DNA of 64,000 bases from Streptococcus gallolyticus subsp. gallolyticus DSM 16831. GTDB taxonomy: Bacteria; Bacillota; Bacilli; Lactobacillales; Streptococcaceae. Below are positions 19,033 to 27,877 of this stretch, piece after piece. Below the pieces are notes generated by a model. It ran no database searches. It saw only the letters and a program-made list of their open reading frames with translations, and was not told the origin of the DNA. A program made the position numbers and the translations under genes. The stretch is from NCBI RefSeq assembly GCF_002000985.1, contig NZ_CP018822.1, positions 1,754,001 to 1,818,000 on the forward strand, in the 5' to 3' direction. The number at the start of each line of letters is the position of its first letter. Positions within the stretch are counted from its first letter, which is position 1.

Positions 19033-19890
19033 ATGACAAAACTAGCTATTATGAGTGATTTACATATCGATTTGAATCAGTTTGATGATTTTGAAATCCA
19101 GACACTCATTGACACATTAAACGCAGAAAAAATTTCTCATCTGCATTTGGCTGGGGATATTTCCAACCATTTTTATGACATCTCTTACCCATTTTTAGAA
19201 ACAATGAGCAAACATTTTGACGTTACTTATAATCTCGGAAATCATGATATGCTTGACTTAGATGACAAGGTCATTGATGATTTAGATTTTCAGATTATTC
19301 CGTTGGGGCAAAAGACACTCTTGGCTTTTCATGGTTGGTATGATTATTCCTTTTTCCCAGAAAAATCTGAAGCTGAAACAATCAAATTTAAAAATACTTT
19401 CTGGTTTGATCGACGTTTAAATCGCAACTTTTCCGACAAAGAACTCACGCACCAAACAACACAAAAACTCGATAGAACTTTATCAACGATTGCCAATGAC
19501 GTGATTGTCAGTCTGCATTTTGTACCACATTACCAATTTACCTTGCAACATGAGCGTTTTAAACCATTTAATGCTTTTTTAGGTAGTCAAGTTTTTCATG
19601 ATATTTTCAAAAAACATCAGGTTAACAACGTGATTTTTGGGCATACTCATCATAGTATCGCTTCGCAGCAAATTGACAATATTACTTACCATGCTAAACC
19701 GCTTGGTTATATCCGCGAGTGGGATTTGACTATTGATTATGTCAATCAACACCCCGAACTCAACCCAAATCAGACCTGGAATCTTAGCAAACGCTACAAC
19801 ATTGTCAAAAAACTTGATGACTTTACTGATTACAAACGTCAAAATTTGGCACAAGAATTCCGAAAATCCATGACTATTTTTGAATTATAA
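19033..19890 (+). CDS. Calcineurin-like metallophosphoesterase
   Basis: 285 residues. Di-metal phosphoesterase motifs are complete: SDLHID at 8-13, GDISNH, GNHDM, the His in SLHFVPH, and GHTHHS. The class hydrolyses phosphomono- or diesters; the cytosolic substrate here is not evident. There is no Shine-Dalgarno, and the -10 lies immediately upstream, so the mRNA is probably leaderless. It ends at a strong terminator shared with the converging P-type ATPase gene. Confidence 0.88.
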   Translation: MTKLAIMSDLHIDLNQFDDFEIQTLIDTLNAEKISHLHLAGDISNHFYDISYPFLETMSKHFDVTYNLGNHDMLDLDDKVIDDLDFQIIPLGQKTLLAFHGWYDYSFFPEKSEAETIKFKNTFWFDRRLNRNFSDKELTHQTTQKLDRTLSTIANDVIVSLHFVPHYQFTLQHERFKPFNAFLGSQVFHDIFKKHQVNNVIFGHTHHSIASQQIDNITYHAKPLGYIREWDLTIDYVNQHPELNPNQTWNLSKRYNIVKKLDDFTDYKRQNLAQEFRKSMTIFEL

Positions 19891-19891
19891 T

Positions 19892-19925
19892 AAAAAGCAA
19901 ATCTCATGTGTGAGATTTGCTTTTT
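19892..19925. terminator. Bidirectional terminator between metallophosphoesterase and caxP
   Basis: AAAAAGCAAATCTCA-TGTG-TGAGATTTGCTTTTT, 15-bp perfect stem. Confidence 0.9.
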
Positions 19926-19955
19926 GCTGAATCAATCTGATTCAATTTTATATTT

Positions 19956-22637
19956 TTAAATTGCTTTTTCATCTTGTCCAAGTGCACGTTGAACAGCTTT
20001 AACGATTTCAGTTAAAACAACCATAAGCAAGCTTCCAATAATAACTGCGAGCCATTGTGTAACGCTTAGGTGCGAAACATGGAACAAATCATTAAATCCA
20101 GGTACTACGATTGTTACCATCAAAAGAAGAAAGGCTACTGGGATAGCCCAGTTAAAGGTTCTGTTTTTAAAAGCTCCGACAGTAAAGATAGATTGATAAA
20201 CAGATTTAACATTGAAAGCATGAACCAATTGAATTAAACCAAGTGTCGCAAATGCCATTGTCAAAGCATCTTCGTGTACCATACGATTAGCAGCATGTTC
20301 TGGGAACATCAACGCCCAACCATAGACACCAAGAACAAGAACAGTTTGGAAAATTCCTTGGTAAATAATCGCTCCCATGACACCACCGTCAAAGAAATTA
20401 GACTTACGACCACGAGGTTTGTGGCTCATAACACCAGGTTCGGCAGGTTCAACACCAAGCGCAATAGCTGGTAGTGTATCGGTTACCAAGTTAATCCAAA
20501 GAAGATGAACAGGTTGAAGCACATCCCAACCAAATAATGTTGCAAAGAAAATCGTAAAGACTTCTGCCATGTTAGCTGAGAGAAGATATTGAATAGATTT
20601 TTGAATGTTTGAGAAAACTTTACGTCCTTCTTCAACTGCAACGATAATTGTAGCAAAGTTATCATCAGCAAGAACCATATCAGAAGCGCCTTTAGATACT
20701 TCTGTACCTGTAATCCCCATACCAATACCAATGTCAGCTGTCTTGAGTGAAGGCGCATCATTGACACCATCACCAGTCATGGCAACAACCTTACCTTCAT
20801 TTTGCCAAGCTTTTACGATACGCACCTTGTGTTCTGGAGACACACGTGCATAAACTGAGTATTGTTTGAAAACTTTTTGGAATTCTTCATCAGAAAGTTC
20901 ATTAAGTTCAGCACCAGTAAAAACGTGGTCTTGACCATCATCTTCAATGATACCAAGGCGTTTGGCAATAGCTTCCGCTGTATCTTGGTGGTCTCCAGTA
21001 ATCATGATTGGACGAATACCAGCTTCTTTAGCAACAGCAACAGCTTTTGCAGCTTCTGGACGTTCAGGGTCAATCATTCCGACCAAGCCAGAGAAAATCA
21101 AATCAGACTCAACAATTTCTGACTCAAGTGTTGGAATTTCAGAAACGTATTTGTAAGCCATCATCAAGACACGAAGAGCTTTTTGCGCCAATTCCTTATT
21201 AACAGCAAGAATAGCTTTTTTTTCGTCCGCAGTAATCTCACGAACGTGACCATTTTCTTCAATACGAGTGACACGTTTAAGAAGTTGGTCTGGTGCACCT
21301 TTTACTGCAACAAAGTATTTACCATCAGCTTCTTTATGAATAGTTGACATCAATTTACGTTCAGAATCAAACGGCAATTCTGCCACACGTGGTTCTTCTT
21401 TAAGAGCTTCACGCACATCAAAACTATGATCAAGTCCGAATTGCACAAGAGCTGTTTCTGTCGGGTCACCAATCAATTTGCCATTTGGGTCAATTTTCGT
21501 ATCGTTTGCAAAGTTCATGATACGAAGCGTATTGTTATCTTTTGCAATTTCACTAGCAGAGCTTTGTAATTGACCGTTGGTATAAACTTTCTCAACCGTC
21601 ATTTGGTTCATTGTAAGAGTACCAGTTTTATCTGAAGCGATAATTTCAGTTGAACCAAGTGTTTCAACAGCAGGGAGTTTACGCACGATTGAATTACGTT
21701 TAGCCAGTGTTGTTGTCCCCATTGAGAGCACAATTGTAACAATGGCAGGCAAACCTTCAGGAATAGCAGCAACAGCAAGAGCAACAGATGTCATCAAGCC
21801 TTCAAGCGGAGCTTCTCCACGAACAAAGACACCCACGATAAAGGTAATAATAGCAATACCTACCACCAAGTAGGTCAACACTTTAGACAATTGGTTAAGG
21901 TTTTGTTTCAGTGGTGTGTCTGTTTCATCAGCATTTGCAAGCATATCAGCAATCTTACCAACTTCGGTGTACATTCCTGTATTGACAACAACACCTGAAC
22001 CACGTCCATAAGTGACATTTGAGTTTTGGTAAGCCATGTTAACTCGGTCACCAATACCCGCATCAGCTGCAACATCTACCGATAAATCTTTATCAACAGG
22101 GACAGATTCACCAGTCAGAGCTGCTTCTTCAATTTTCAATGACGCAGCTTCCAAGAGACGCATATCTGCAGGCACCACATCACCAGCTTCAAGCATAACA
22201 ATATCACCAGGAACTAATTCTCGTGAATCAATTTCGACAACATGACCATCACGACGGACACGTGCGATTTGGCTTGACATGTCTTTGAGCGCTTCAATTG
22301 CCGCTTCGGCTTGACCTTCTTGGTAAACACCAAATGCTGCATTAAGGATAACAACCGCTAAAATGATAAGCGCATCTGTCAAACCTTCAGTACCTTCGGT
22401 AATCACAGAAAGGGCTGCCGCAACCAACAAAATAATAATCATTAAATCCTTGAATTGGTCAAGAAATTTTGCAAGTAAACCTCGTTTTTGACCTTCTTCA
22501 AGTTCATTATGACCATATTCGTCCAAACGTTTTTGGGCTTCTGCTGTCGATAACCCTTCACGTGATGATTGCAACGCTTCTAACGTTTCATCTTTTCCTT
22601 GTGTGTAAAACAAGGCTTTACTTTGTTCTTTAGACAA
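19956..22637 (-). CDS. caxP: P-type cation-exporting ATPase (CaxP/MgtA-like, Ca2+/Mn2+)
   Basis: 893-residue P2-type ATPase in the cell membrane, full length. Seen: the actuator TGES motif near residue 180, phosphorylation loop SDKTGTLTMNQ near 335, GDGVNDAPSL hinge near 640, and about ten membrane spans (four N-terminal, six C-terminal) with the PEGLP cation motif in TM4. The pneumococcal homologue exports calcium and protects against manganese. The upstream yybP-ykoY riboswitch (22662-22910) supports a manganese-linked role here. Translation starts at a TTG at 22637, fixed by AGAGGAGG eight nt upstream. Confidence 0.9.
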   Translation of the reverse strand: MSKEQSKALFYTQGKDETLEALQSSREGLSTAEAQKRLDEYGHNELEEGQKRGLLAKFLDQFKDLMIIILLVAAALSVITEGTEGLTDALIILAVVILNAAFGVYQEGQAEAAIEALKDMSSQIARVRRDGHVVEIDSRELVPGDIVMLEAGDVVPADMRLLEAASLKIEEAALTGESVPVDKDLSVDVAADAGIGDRVNMAYQNSNVTYGRGSGVVVNTGMYTEVGKIADMLANADETDTPLKQNLNQLSKVLTYLVVGIAIITFIVGVFVRGEAPLEGLMTSVALAVAAIPEGLPAIVTIVLSMGTTTLAKRNSIVRKLPAVETLGSTEIIASDKTGTLTMNQMTVEKVYTNGQLQSSASEIAKDNNTLRIMNFANDTKIDPNGKLIGDPTETALVQFGLDHSFDVREALKEEPRVAELPFDSERKLMSTIHKEADGKYFVAVKGAPDQLLKRVTRIEENGHVREITADEKKAILAVNKELAQKALRVLMMAYKYVSEIPTLESEIVESDLIFSGLVGMIDPERPEAAKAVAVAKEAGIRPIMITGDHQDTAEAIAKRLGIIEDDGQDHVFTGAELNELSDEEFQKVFKQYSVYARVSPEHKVRIVKAWQNEGKVVAMTGDGVNDAPSLKTADIGIGMGITGTEVSKGASDMVLADDNFATIIVAVEEGRKVFSNIQKSIQYLLSANMAEVFTIFFATLFGWDVLQPVHLLWINLVTDTLPAIALGVEPAEPGVMSHKPRGRKSNFFDGGVMGAIIYQGIFQTVLVLGVYGWALMFPEHAANRMVHEDALTMAFATLGLIQLVHAFNVKSVYQSIFTVGAFKNRTFNWAIPVAFLLLMVTIVVPGFNDLFHVSHLSVTQWLAVIIGSLLMVVLTEIVKAVQRALGQDEKAI

Positions 22638-22661
22638 AATAGCTTCCTCCTCTGGTCTCCT

Positions 22662-22910
22662 TTAAATAGAAAAAGAGACCTGTTTTTTAAAAAACAAGTC
22701 TCGCTGTTTAAGATTATGCCGGAAATCAATGATTTCGTAATGACGACATAAACGCGATTTTTCAGTCGCAAATGCGCACTGAATGTTTACCATTCGTTTT
22801 GTTCATCCTAAGCACCGCAATTGCAGATTGGACTTAAATCCAACAAAACAAGACGCCGACAGAGGAAGCAAAAACAAAGGTAAAAATCGCCTGCTACTCC
22901 CTTGAATACA
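22662..22910 (-). ncRNA. yybP-ykoY manganese riboswitch with attenuator, leader of caxP
   Basis: Minus-strand transcript. The aptamer opens with CAAGGGAGTAGC (22904-22893). Its 3' core has GTCGTCATTACG, a GAAATC/GATTTC arm with CCGGC, then AGCGAGACTTG, where CTTG (22695-22698) closes P1 with CAAG; this matches the Lactococcus yybP aptamer block by block. The aptamer is about 210 nt rather than about 100, because a 119-nt insert sits on a 9-bp stem (22882-22890 with 22754-22762). The P1 3' strand overlaps a terminator hairpin (22675-22702) followed by a T-run. Metal binding should therefore block termination and switch the exporter on. Confidence 0.85.
22675..22702 (-). terminator. Riboswitch-controlled intrinsic terminator
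   Basis: 14-bp hairpin with arms GAGACTTGTTTTTT and AAAAAACAGGTCTC (one G-T pair), then TTTTTC. Its 5' arm contains the GAGACTTG that otherwise closes aptamer P1, the expected mutually exclusive arrangement. Confidence 0.8.
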
Positions 22911-22915
22911 GAGTA

Positions 22916-22944
22916 ATCATATCAATTTTTACCTTTTTTGTCAA
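22916..22944 (-). promoter_or_regulatory. Promoter of the riboswitch-caxP transcript
   Basis: On the minus strand TTGACA (22939-22944), 17-nt spacer, TATGAT (22916-22921). Near-consensus sigma-A promoter; +1 expected about 22909, just before the aptamer. Confidence 0.85.
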
Positions 22945-22993
22945 CTGAATACATTCCCACTCAAACGCCGATAATATCGGATTTATAGCGTGT

Positions 22994-23380
22994 TTATGCC
23001 CAATTAATTTCTAACTGATAATTCGCAAAAACACTCTCACCATCAACTTGTTTGAGTTGATAATGAATTTTAAGATGTTGTTGTTCAGCATCCAACTCAT
23101 AAACACTTGTTTGCGTTTGTAAATGCTGCAAGCCTACTGGCGTTGGAATGGCAACCAAAGCAGGATTTTCACGGTGAAAACGCATAATTGATTTCGGCGT
23201 TGAATAACGTGTCATGACCAACTCTTGCTCGTTGCATTTGAGCATCACCGTTTCTTCTTCCTCATTGGTATAAGTAAGGTAAATATGCCCGTTTTTTTCC
23301 GTTAATTTGACAGGATAAGATTGTTCAACCAGCTCAACCTGCCCATCCAAATCAATTTTATTCTTAATGTGAAGTTTCAT
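22994..23380 (-). CDS. DUF1934 beta-barrel protein (YwiB-like)
   Basis: 128 residues, all predicted beta strand, of the DUF1934 family whose structures are calycin-like small barrels. No enzymatic motif, signal peptide or membrane span; function unknown. The frame starts with MKLHIKNKIDLDGQ and ends NYQLEINWA. TATAAT lies at 23412-23417 on the minus strand. The purine-rich stretch GGGAAAGGAAAG is unusually far (about 18 nt) from the ATG. It is a single gene just upstream of the caxP leader. Confidence 0.75.
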   Translation of the reverse strand: MKLHIKNKIDLDGQVELVEQSYPVKLTEKNGHIYLTYTNEEEETVMLKCNEQELVMTRYSTPKSIMRFHRENPALVAIPTPVGLQHLQTQTSVYELDAEQQHLKIHYQLKQVDGESVFANYQLEINWA

Positions 23381-23448
23381 GTAATATAAAAATATCTTTC
23401 CTTTCCCTAAAATTATAGCAATTTTGACGTGTTAAAGCCACTATAAGC

Positions 23449-24327
23449 CTAACGTTTAATGGCAGATGAGCGAAGTAAACTTGTTCCTGTGAAAAGAGCA
23501 ATAAAGACAATCAAAATTTTAAAATGATTAATATCAAGTTTGCTCAAGAAAAATGCTGCTGTCAGAACACCAAAAGAACCACCGATAATAATTCCTAAAA
23601 CACCAGGCCAGTTGACACGCCCAGACTTAATAAAATCTGTCGTACTCGCTGACATGATAACTGCTGCATCAAGCATCATCACAGGCAGTGCAACTGACGG
23701 ATTAATACCCAACATTGAGAAAAAGATTAACTCTGGTGCATAATTTCCTAGCCCCATTGTCATCAAAATACCAACCGTAAAATTAAACATCACTCCGACA
23801 AGAATCCAAATACCATGTAAGCCATGAGCACTTTCAGAAATATTAGTACCAGGATTGGCAATCAGTCGGTAAACCATAATGAATGCTGCAACAATTAACA
23901 GAATTCCCAAAACACGTTGGACTTGGCGTGTGTTCCAATTTTTAGTTATTCGTGTTCCTACAAATGCTCCTAAAAAAGATGCCATGGCCATAGCAAATAA
24001 AGTGGTCAAGTCAACCTCAACAATGGTAATAAAGCAAAGCGCTTCAATCAAAACAGGAATAATATGCGCTGTCGATAGGGTTGCAGGGATTTTTTTATCA
24101 TCTTCAACCAGTTTTGTCGCTTTAAAAAGTGCTATACTCGTTGCAAAGGTTCCAATCCCTAGCGTATCTAATAAATCTGTCACGTAACCAATCCATAGCC
24201 CCGTCCAGAATTTTTCCTTTAAATTAATGCCATGCTTTTTAGCATTTACCAGAATATTTCCCATTGTCCAAAAGATGAGAAAAATCAAAAAAAGTTGAAT
24301 TATACGAAGAATAAGTTCATTTGTCAT
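23449..24327 (-). CDS. TSUP-family (TauE/SafE) membrane permease
   Basis: About 292 residues with eight likely membrane spans in two homologous halves, typical of the sulfite exporter TauE/SafE family. Members move sulfite, sulfonates or organic anions; the cargo here is not defined. I place the start at the ATG at 24327 (MTNELILR). The longer reading from 24336 would begin inside the -10 box TATAAT (24335-24340). This leaves essentially no 5' leader and no Shine-Dalgarno. It is divergent from the HD hydrolase gene, which is also apparently leaderless. Confidence 0.85.
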   Translation of the reverse strand: MTNELILRIIQLFLIFLIFWTMGNILVNAKKHGINLKEKFWTGLWIGYVTDLLDTLGIGTFATSIALFKATKLVEDDKKIPATLSTAHIIPVLIEALCFITIVEVDLTTLFAMAMASFLGAFVGTRITKNWNTRQVQRVLGILLIVAAFIMVYRLIANPGTNISESAHGLHGIWILVGVMFNFTVGILMTMGLGNYAPELIFFSMLGINPSVALPVMMLDAAVIMSASTTDFIKSGRVNWPGVLGIIIGGSFGVLTAAFFLSKLDINHFKILIVFIALFTGTSLLRSSAIKR

Positions 24328-24334
24328 AGTCAAC

Positions 24335-24340
24335 ATTATA
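24335..24340 (-). promoter_or_regulatory. Promoter of the TSUP permease gene
   Basis: Minus strand TTTACG (24358-24363), 17-nt spacer, TATAAT (24335-24340); the ATG at 24327 is 7 nt beyond the -10. Confidence 0.65.
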
Positions 24341-24404
24341 AATCAAATCCAAGTATTCGTAAATATCCCAAACCTTCAAAAATCAGCTTTACAAAGTTTT
24401 TTGT

Positions 24405-24410
24405 TATAAT
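24405..24410 (+). promoter_or_regulatory. Promoter of the HD hydrolase gene
   Basis: Extended -10 TGTTATAAT; the ATG at 24417 is 6 nt beyond it, so +1 falls on the start codon. Confidence 0.65.
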
Positions 24411-24416
24411 GAAAGT

Positions 24417-25718
24417 ATGAATGAAAAAGTATTTCGTGACCCTGTTCACAACTATATAACTGTCAATCATCAGGTCATTTACGACCTTATCAATAGTAAA
24501 GAGTTTCAGCGCCTACGACGGGTCAAACAAGTTTCGACAACTGTTTTCACCTTTCATGGTGCAGAACACAGCCGCTTCTCACACTGTTTAGGGGTTTACG
24601 AGATTGCAAGACGTGTGACTGAAATTTTTGATGACAAATTTCCTGATATTTGGAATTCTGATGACAATCTCTTAACGATGGTGGCTGGGCTTTTACATGA
24701 TGTCGGACATGGTGCTTATTCACACACTTTTGAAAAACTCTTTGATACCGACCACGAAGCCGTTACACAAGAGATTATCACCAGTCCAGATACTGAAATC
24801 AATACTATCTTGCGTCGTGTCTCGCCTGATTTTCCAGAAAAAGTCGCTAGTGTTATCAACCACACTTATCATAATAAACAAGTTGTCCAACTCATTTCTA
24901 GCCAAATTGACTGTGACCGTATGGACTACCTTTTGCGCGATTCTTACTATAGCGGCGCTAATTATGGTCAATTTGACTTGAATCGCATTCTACGTGTGAT
25001 TCGCCCAACCGAAGACGGTATTGTTTTTGAATACAATGGCATGCACGCCGTTGAGGACTATATTGTCAGTCGTTTTCAAATGTATATGCAAGTGTATTTT
25101 CACCCTGCTAGCCGCGGAATGGAAGTATTGTTACAAAATCTTTTAAAGCGCGCAAAATACCTTTACCAAACTGATACCGATTTCTTTGAAAGAACATCAC
25201 CAAATCTGATTCCATTTTTAGAAAATCATGCTAACTTAGCTGATTATCTTGCTTTAGATGATGGGGTGATGAATACCTATTTTCAAACTTGGATGACTGC
25301 TGAAGATGAGATTTTGGCTGATTTGGCAAGCCGTTTTGTCAATCGTAAAGTCTTTAAATCGGTGACTTTCGAAGAATCGTCACGCAAAGAACTCAGTCAC
25401 CTTGTTGACCTTGTCAAATCTGTTGGCTTTGACCCTGATTATTACACAGGCATCCATGTCAATTTTGACTTGCCTTATGACATTTACCGTCCTGAAAAAG
25501 AAGAACCAAGAACCGAGATTAACATGATTCAAAAAGACGGCTCTGTTGTAGAATTATCAACAATTTCACCAATCGTCAAAACCTTAACGGGTACTATTTA
25601 TGGCGATAGACGATTCTATTTTCCAAAAGAAATGCTAGTTGATAACGACCTATTTGCTGTTGATAAGAAAGCCTTTATGAGCTATATTTCAAACGAACAT
25701 TTTGTTTATCATAATTAA
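24417..25718 (+). CDS. HD-domain phosphohydrolase (dNTPase/YwfO-like)
   Basis: 433 residues. Metal-binding HD motifs are clear: HSRFSHCLGVYEIAR near residue 56, LLHDVGHGAYSH near 95, and a later Asp in SSQIDCDRMDYLLRD. This matches the SAMHD1/dGTPase-like superfamily; Bacillus YwfO-type relatives hydrolyse (d)NTPs. The opening MNEKVFRDPVHNYI is characteristic. No ribosome binding site can fit between the -10 and the ATG. A 135-nt gap separates it from the Cof-Fem operon. Confidence 0.88.
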   Translation: MNEKVFRDPVHNYITVNHQVIYDLINSKEFQRLRRVKQVSTTVFTFHGAEHSRFSHCLGVYEIARRVTEIFDDKFPDIWNSDDNLLTMVAGLLHDVGHGAYSHTFEKLFDTDHEAVTQEIITSPDTEINTILRRVSPDFPEKVASVINHTYHNKQVVQLISSQIDCDRMDYLLRDSYYSGANYGQFDLNRILRVIRPTEDGIVFEYNGMHAVEDYIVSRFQMYMQVYFHPASRGMEVLLQNLLKRAKYLYQTDTDFFERTSPNLIPFLENHANLADYLALDDGVMNTYFQTWMTAEDEILADLASRFVNRKVFKSVTFEESSRKELSHLVDLVKSVGFDPDYYTGIHVNFDLPYDIYRPEKEEPRTEINMIQKDGSVVELSTISPIVKTLTGTIYGDRRFYFPKEMLVDNDLFAVDKKAFMSYISNEHFVYHN

Positions 25719-25853
25719 TTTTAAGAGCGTATCATGACTTATTTAGCATTGAAAACGTTCCACTTCAGATTTCCTTGTGTTCCCCATGACAAATAAGCCA
25801 CTTTTTAGTAAGATAGATAGGTAGAGATTCTTTAGGAAGGGTAAAATAACCTT

Positions 25854-26663
25854 ATGTCTATTAAATTAGTCGCTGTCGATATCGACGGCACACTTTTGAC
25901 CAATGACCGCAAAGTCACACCTGAAGTTTTTGAAGCCGTTCAAGATGCTAAAAAACAAGGTGTTAAAGTCATCATTGCTACTGGACGTCCAATTCCAGGC
26001 GTTCAAACACTTCTCGATGAATTAAACCTGAAAGAATCAGGCGATTATGTCATCACTTTCAACGGTGGTTTAGTCCAAGATACCGCTACTGGTGAGAACA
26101 TTATCACTGAAACCATGACTTACGATGATTATCTTGATATTGAATTCCTTAGCCGTAAGTTAGATGTTCATATGCACGCTATTACCAAAGAAGGTATCTT
26201 CACTGCAAACCGCAACATTGGTAAATACACTGTTCACGAATCAACCCTGGTTAACATGCCAATCTTTTATCGCACCCCAGAAGAAATGGGCGATAAAGAA
26301 ATTATTAAAATGATGTTCATTGATGAACCTGAAATTCTTGATGCTGCAATCGCTAAAATTCCACAAGAATTTTATGACAAATACACCATTGTCAAATCAA
26401 CACCATTTTACCTAGAATTCATGAACAAAAGTGCTAGCAAAGGCAATGCCATTACACACCTTGCCGAAAAAATGGGGCTTAGCAAAGACCAAACCATGGC
26501 TATTGGCGATGCTGAAAACGACCGTGCCATGCTTGAAGCCGTCGGTAACCCTGTTGTCATGGAAAATGGTACACCAGAACTCAAAGAAATCGCTAAATAT
26601 ATTACAAAATCAAATGAAGAAAGTGGCGTTGCATACGCCCTTAGAGAGTGGGTCTTAAAATAA
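25854..26663 (+). CDS. Cof-type HAD-IIB sugar phosphatase (YidA-like)
   Basis: 269 residues. HAD motif I DIDGTLL (nucleophile Asp 9), TGRP motif II, and GDAENDRAMLE motif IV with a large type IIB cap between; C-terminal KYITKSNEESGVA is typical of Cof proteins. It dephosphorylates sugar phosphates or similar small molecules, with broad specificity in relatives. Its TAA overlaps the ATG of the next gene (TAATG), linking it to two peptidoglycan aminoacyltransferases. TAAAAT lies 6 nt before the ATG, but GGAAGGG is also upstream, so I cannot decide whether this transcript is leaderless. Confidence 0.88.
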   Translation: MSIKLVAVDIDGTLLTNDRKVTPEVFEAVQDAKKQGVKVIIATGRPIPGVQTLLDELNLKESGDYVITFNGGLVQDTATGENIITETMTYDDYLDIEFLSRKLDVHMHAITKEGIFTANRNIGKYTVHESTLVNMPIFYRTPEEMGDKEIIKMMFIDEPEILDAAIAKIPQEFYDKYTIVKSTPFYLEFMNKSASKGNAITHLAEKMGLSKDQTMAIGDAENDRAMLEAVGNPVVMENGTPELKEIAKYITKSNEESGVAYALREWVLK

Positions 26664-27877
26664 TGTATAGCTATAAAATCGGTATTTCTGCGGAAGAACA
26701 CGATAATTTTGCAAAATCAAGTAACCAAACAAACCTTTTACAATCATCAAATTGGGCAAAAATTAAAGATAATTGGGATAACGAACGCATTGGTTTCTAC
26801 AAAGACGATGCCTTAGTTGCTTCTGCTTCTATCCTTATCAAAGCTTTGCCACTTGGCTTTACCATGCTTTATATCCCTCGTGGACCAATCATGGACTACA
26901 GTGACAAAGAACTCGTTGCCTTTGTCATTAGCTCCCTTAAGAAGTATGGTAAAACAAAACGCTCCCTCTTCATCAAAATTGACCCTGCTTTACTGCTTAA
27001 ACAATACAAAATCGGTGAAGAAGTTGATGAAAACAAAGACACACTTACTGCTATTGATAACTTGAAAGCAGCGGGTTGCGAATGGACTGGACGCACAACA
27101 ACAATTGCTGAAAGTATCCAACCTCGTTTCCAAGCAAATGTCTATACCCAAGAAGACATGACAGCAACTTTCCCTAAACACACAAAACGTTTGATGAAAG
27201 ATGCTATTCACCGTGGTGTCATCACTAGCCGTGGTACAATCGATGACGTTAAAGCTTTCGCTGATGTCGTCGCTCTTACTGAAAATCGTAAAGGCGTTGC
27301 CCTTCGTAATGAAGATTATTTCCGTAAAATGATGGAAACTTACGGTGACGATGCTTACCTACACCTTGCCAAAGTTAATTTGCCAAAACGTCTAACTGAA
27401 TACAAAGAACAACTCGCTCAAATCGAAAAAGATTTGTCTGAAACTGCTGAACATCAGAAAAAACGTTTGACTAAGTTAACACAACAAAAAAATTCTGTTA
27501 CAAAATACATTACTGAGTTTGAAGAATTTGTTGAAAAATACCCAGATGAACTCATCATTGCAGGTATCTTATCTGTATCATTTGGTAATGTCATGGAAAT
27601 GCTTTATGCTGGTATGAATGATGAATTCAAGAAATTCTACCCACAATATTCCCTTTATCCAAAAGTATTCGAAGATGCTTACGCTGACGATATTATTTGG
27701 GCAAATATGGGTGGTGTTGAAGGAACACTTGATGACGGTTTAACTAAATTTAAATCAAACTTCAACCCAACTATTGAAGAATTCATTGGAGAATTTAACA
27801 TTCCAGTCAATCCATTCCTTTACAAACTTTCAAACTTGGCTTACAATATTCGCAAACAAAGGAGAAATAGCCATTAA
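26663..27877 (+). CDS. FemX/MurM-like peptidoglycan branch aminoacyltransferase
   Basis: 404 residues of the FemABX family, which adds amino acids from aminoacyl-tRNA to the stem-peptide lysine of lipid II to build the interpeptide bridge. Two GNAT-like halves are interrupted by a helical coiled-coil arm (about 235-295, RLTEYKEQLAQIEKDL...), as in FemA. SNWAKIKDNWD and the HTKRLMKDA basic patch are family features. The ATG overlaps the upstream stop and its own TAA overlaps the next ATG. Whether it adds Ala or Ser cannot be told. Confidence 0.88.
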   Translation: MYSYKIGISAEEHDNFAKSSNQTNLLQSSNWAKIKDNWDNERIGFYKDDALVASASILIKALPLGFTMLYIPRGPIMDYSDKELVAFVISSLKKYGKTKRSLFIKIDPALLLKQYKIGEEVDENKDTLTAIDNLKAAGCEWTGRTTTIAESIQPRFQANVYTQEDMTATFPKHTKRLMKDAIHRGVITSRGTIDDVKAFADVVALTENRKGVALRNEDYFRKMMETYGDDAYLHLAKVNLPKRLTEYKEQLAQIEKDLSETAEHQKKRLTKLTQQKNSVTKYITEFEEFVEKYPDELIIAGILSVSFGNVMEMLYAGMNDEFKKFYPQYSLYPKVFEDAYADDIIWANMGGVEGTLDDGLTKFKSNFNPTIEEFIGEFNIPVNPFLYKLSNLAYNIRKQRRNSH

